Positions 63,245-64,000 of a stretch of DNA of 64,000 nucleotides are shown here, piece by piece. A program made the position numbers and the translations under genes. The DNA comes from Streptomyces glomeratus. Lineage in GTDB: Bacteria; Actinomycetota; Actinomycetes; Streptomycetales; Streptomycetaceae. The stretch spans positions 1 to 64,000 of the forward strand of contig NZ_JAKEEB010000014.1 in the NCBI RefSeq assembly GCF_021462825.1. The letters are read 5' to 3'. Within the stretch, counting starts at the first letter, position 1. Each line of letters begins with the position of its first letter. Under the pieces are notes generated by a model. It worked only from the letters and a program-made list of their open reading frames with translations. It made no database searches and had not been told where the DNA came from.

Positions 63245-64000
63245 TCACACCTGCCCTTCCCCGGGCTCCCGGGCGAGCACGCCGAGCGGCACCGGCCGTG
63301 CGAAGGGCCTGCGTGTCACCGTCTCCGGGCATCCGGCGACCCCGGCCACCGCGGGCCCGCACATCCGGCCCTGGCACCAGCCCATCCCCGCCCGGGTGAG
63401 CAGCTTGACGGTACGTGGATCGCCGGCCCCCAGGTCACGGACAGCCTCCCGTACGGCTCCCGCCCGCACCTCCTCGCAGCGGCACACCACCGTCTCGTCG
63501 GTGACCTGCTCGGCCCAGTGGGCGCGGGGCGGGTAGGCGTGGTCCAGCGCGTCGGCGAACCTGCGCAGCGCGGCCCGGCTCGCGGCGGCGCGCTTTCCGC
63601 CATGCTCATCGGGCCGGGCGCCGGTGAGCCGCGCGGCGATCGACCGTCCGGCGAGGTGCCCCTCGGCGAGCGCGAGCCCGGCGCCGCCGACACCGGTGGC
63701 CTCGCCCGCCGCCCACACGCCCGGGACGTCGGTGCGCTGCTCCTCGTCGACGTGCACGCGCCCGCCGTCGACCCGGCAGCCGAGGGTCTCGGCGAGTTCG
63801 GTGTGCGGAAGCATGCCGTGCCCGACGGCGAGGGAGTCGCAGGGGATCCGGCGGCCGGTACCGGCCCGCACGCGTCCGTCGGCGTCGAGTGAGGCCACCG
63901 TCACCCCCGTCAGCCGCCCTGTGCCATGGGCCTCGACCACGGTGTGGCGGACGAGGACCCGAACCCGGTGGCGCAGAAGCCGCACCCCGTACCCGGCCGC
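63245..64000 (-). CDS. FAD/[2Fe-2S] oxidoreductase, probable D-hydroxyproline dehydrogenase subunit (partial)
   Basis: C-terminal 251 residues of a protein that runs off the right edge. It shows the end of a NAD/FAD domain (DVPGVWAAGEATGVGGAGLA) and a BFD-like [2Fe-2S] module with CRCEE and a later CQGRMC, as in HcnB/OoxA-type amino-acid dehydrogenases. With the epimerase it would oxidise cis-4-hydroxy-D-proline. The N-terminal FAD-binding part is outside the window. Confidence 0.85.
   Translation of the reverse strand, partial: AAGYGVRLLRHRVRVLVRHTVVEAHGTGRLTGVTVASLDADGRVRAGTGRRIPCDSLAVGHGMLPHTELAETLGCRVDGGRVHVDEEQRTDVPGVWAAGEATGVGGAGLALAEGHLAGRSIAARLTGARPDEHGGKRAAASRAALRRFADALDHAYPPRAHWAEQVTDETVVCRCEEVRAGAVREAVRDLGAGDPRTVKLLTRAGMGWCQGRMCGPAVAGVAGCPETVTRRPFARPVPLGVLAREPGEGQV

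Overview
This is a high-GC actinobacterial chromosome segment, almost certainly Streptomyces. The base composition, GTG starts, many 4-nt ATGA overlaps, an RppA-type naphthalene synthase, DUF6059/DUF6213-type small proteins and a SARP regulator all point that way. No mobile element or CRISPR array is visible. The first 615 bases are an exact 307-bp tandem duplication covering the murT/def divergent region; it touches the window edge and may be an assembly artefact.

Bases 1-17,300 are ordinary chromosome: murT (partial), peptide deformylase, a TetR/acyl-CoA dehydrogenase pair, a type III PKS (rppA) with a cupin partner, an aldehyde dehydrogenase, Nudix hydrolase and ATP-dependent DNA ligase, a frameshifted flavoprotein next to an XRE-cupin regulator, an acyl-CoA catabolic operon and secreted or membrane proteins. 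Bases 59,765-64,000 are again ordinary: a tRNA-Pro(GGG) and a D-hydroxyproline catabolic operon (GntR, epimerase, DapA-like deaminase, flavoprotein running off the right edge).

Between them, about 17.5-59.2 kb, lies a large biosynthetic gene cluster. Its polyketide core resembles the whiE/pentangular type II PKS set, split over several transcripts: cupin, KS-alpha, CLF, ACP and TcmN-like aromatase/cyclase (55.4-59.1 kb), TcmI-like cyclase, ABM monooxygenases, ketoreductase, O-methyltransferase and DUF1772 protein (32.5-35.9 kb), a SchA/CurD protein (36.1 kb) and an aromatic hydroxylase (40.4 kb). A second block (21.8-31.0 kb) looks like a dedicated starter-unit pathway: 2-isopropylmalate synthase, branched-chain ketoacid dehydrogenase E1 alpha/beta, a B12-dependent acyl-CoA mutase in two subunits, KAS III and an acyltransferase.

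A third block carries the hydrazine (N-N bond) signature known from the s56-p1/hydrazinoacetate pathway: a lysine N6-hydroxylase (39.1 kb), a cupin overlapping a methionyl-tRNA-synthetase-like enzyme (45.1-46.9 kb) and a DAO-type flavoprotein (46.9 kb). Two asparagine-synthetase-like amide ligases (17.5 and 36.9 kb) and a glutamine-synthetase-like enzyme (19.4 kb) could join the nitrogen part to the polyketide. The second ligase has Ser in place of the catalytic Cys2, so it probably cannot use glutamine. I infer an aromatic polyketide with an unusual acyl starter and an N-N-bonded nitrogen unit; no product that I recognise explains the whole gene set. Control is likely through the SARP at 31.2 kb, which carries a TTA (bldA) codon, and through a MarR/efflux unit at 50-55 kb (MFS and MMPL; the MMPL gene also has a TTA codon).
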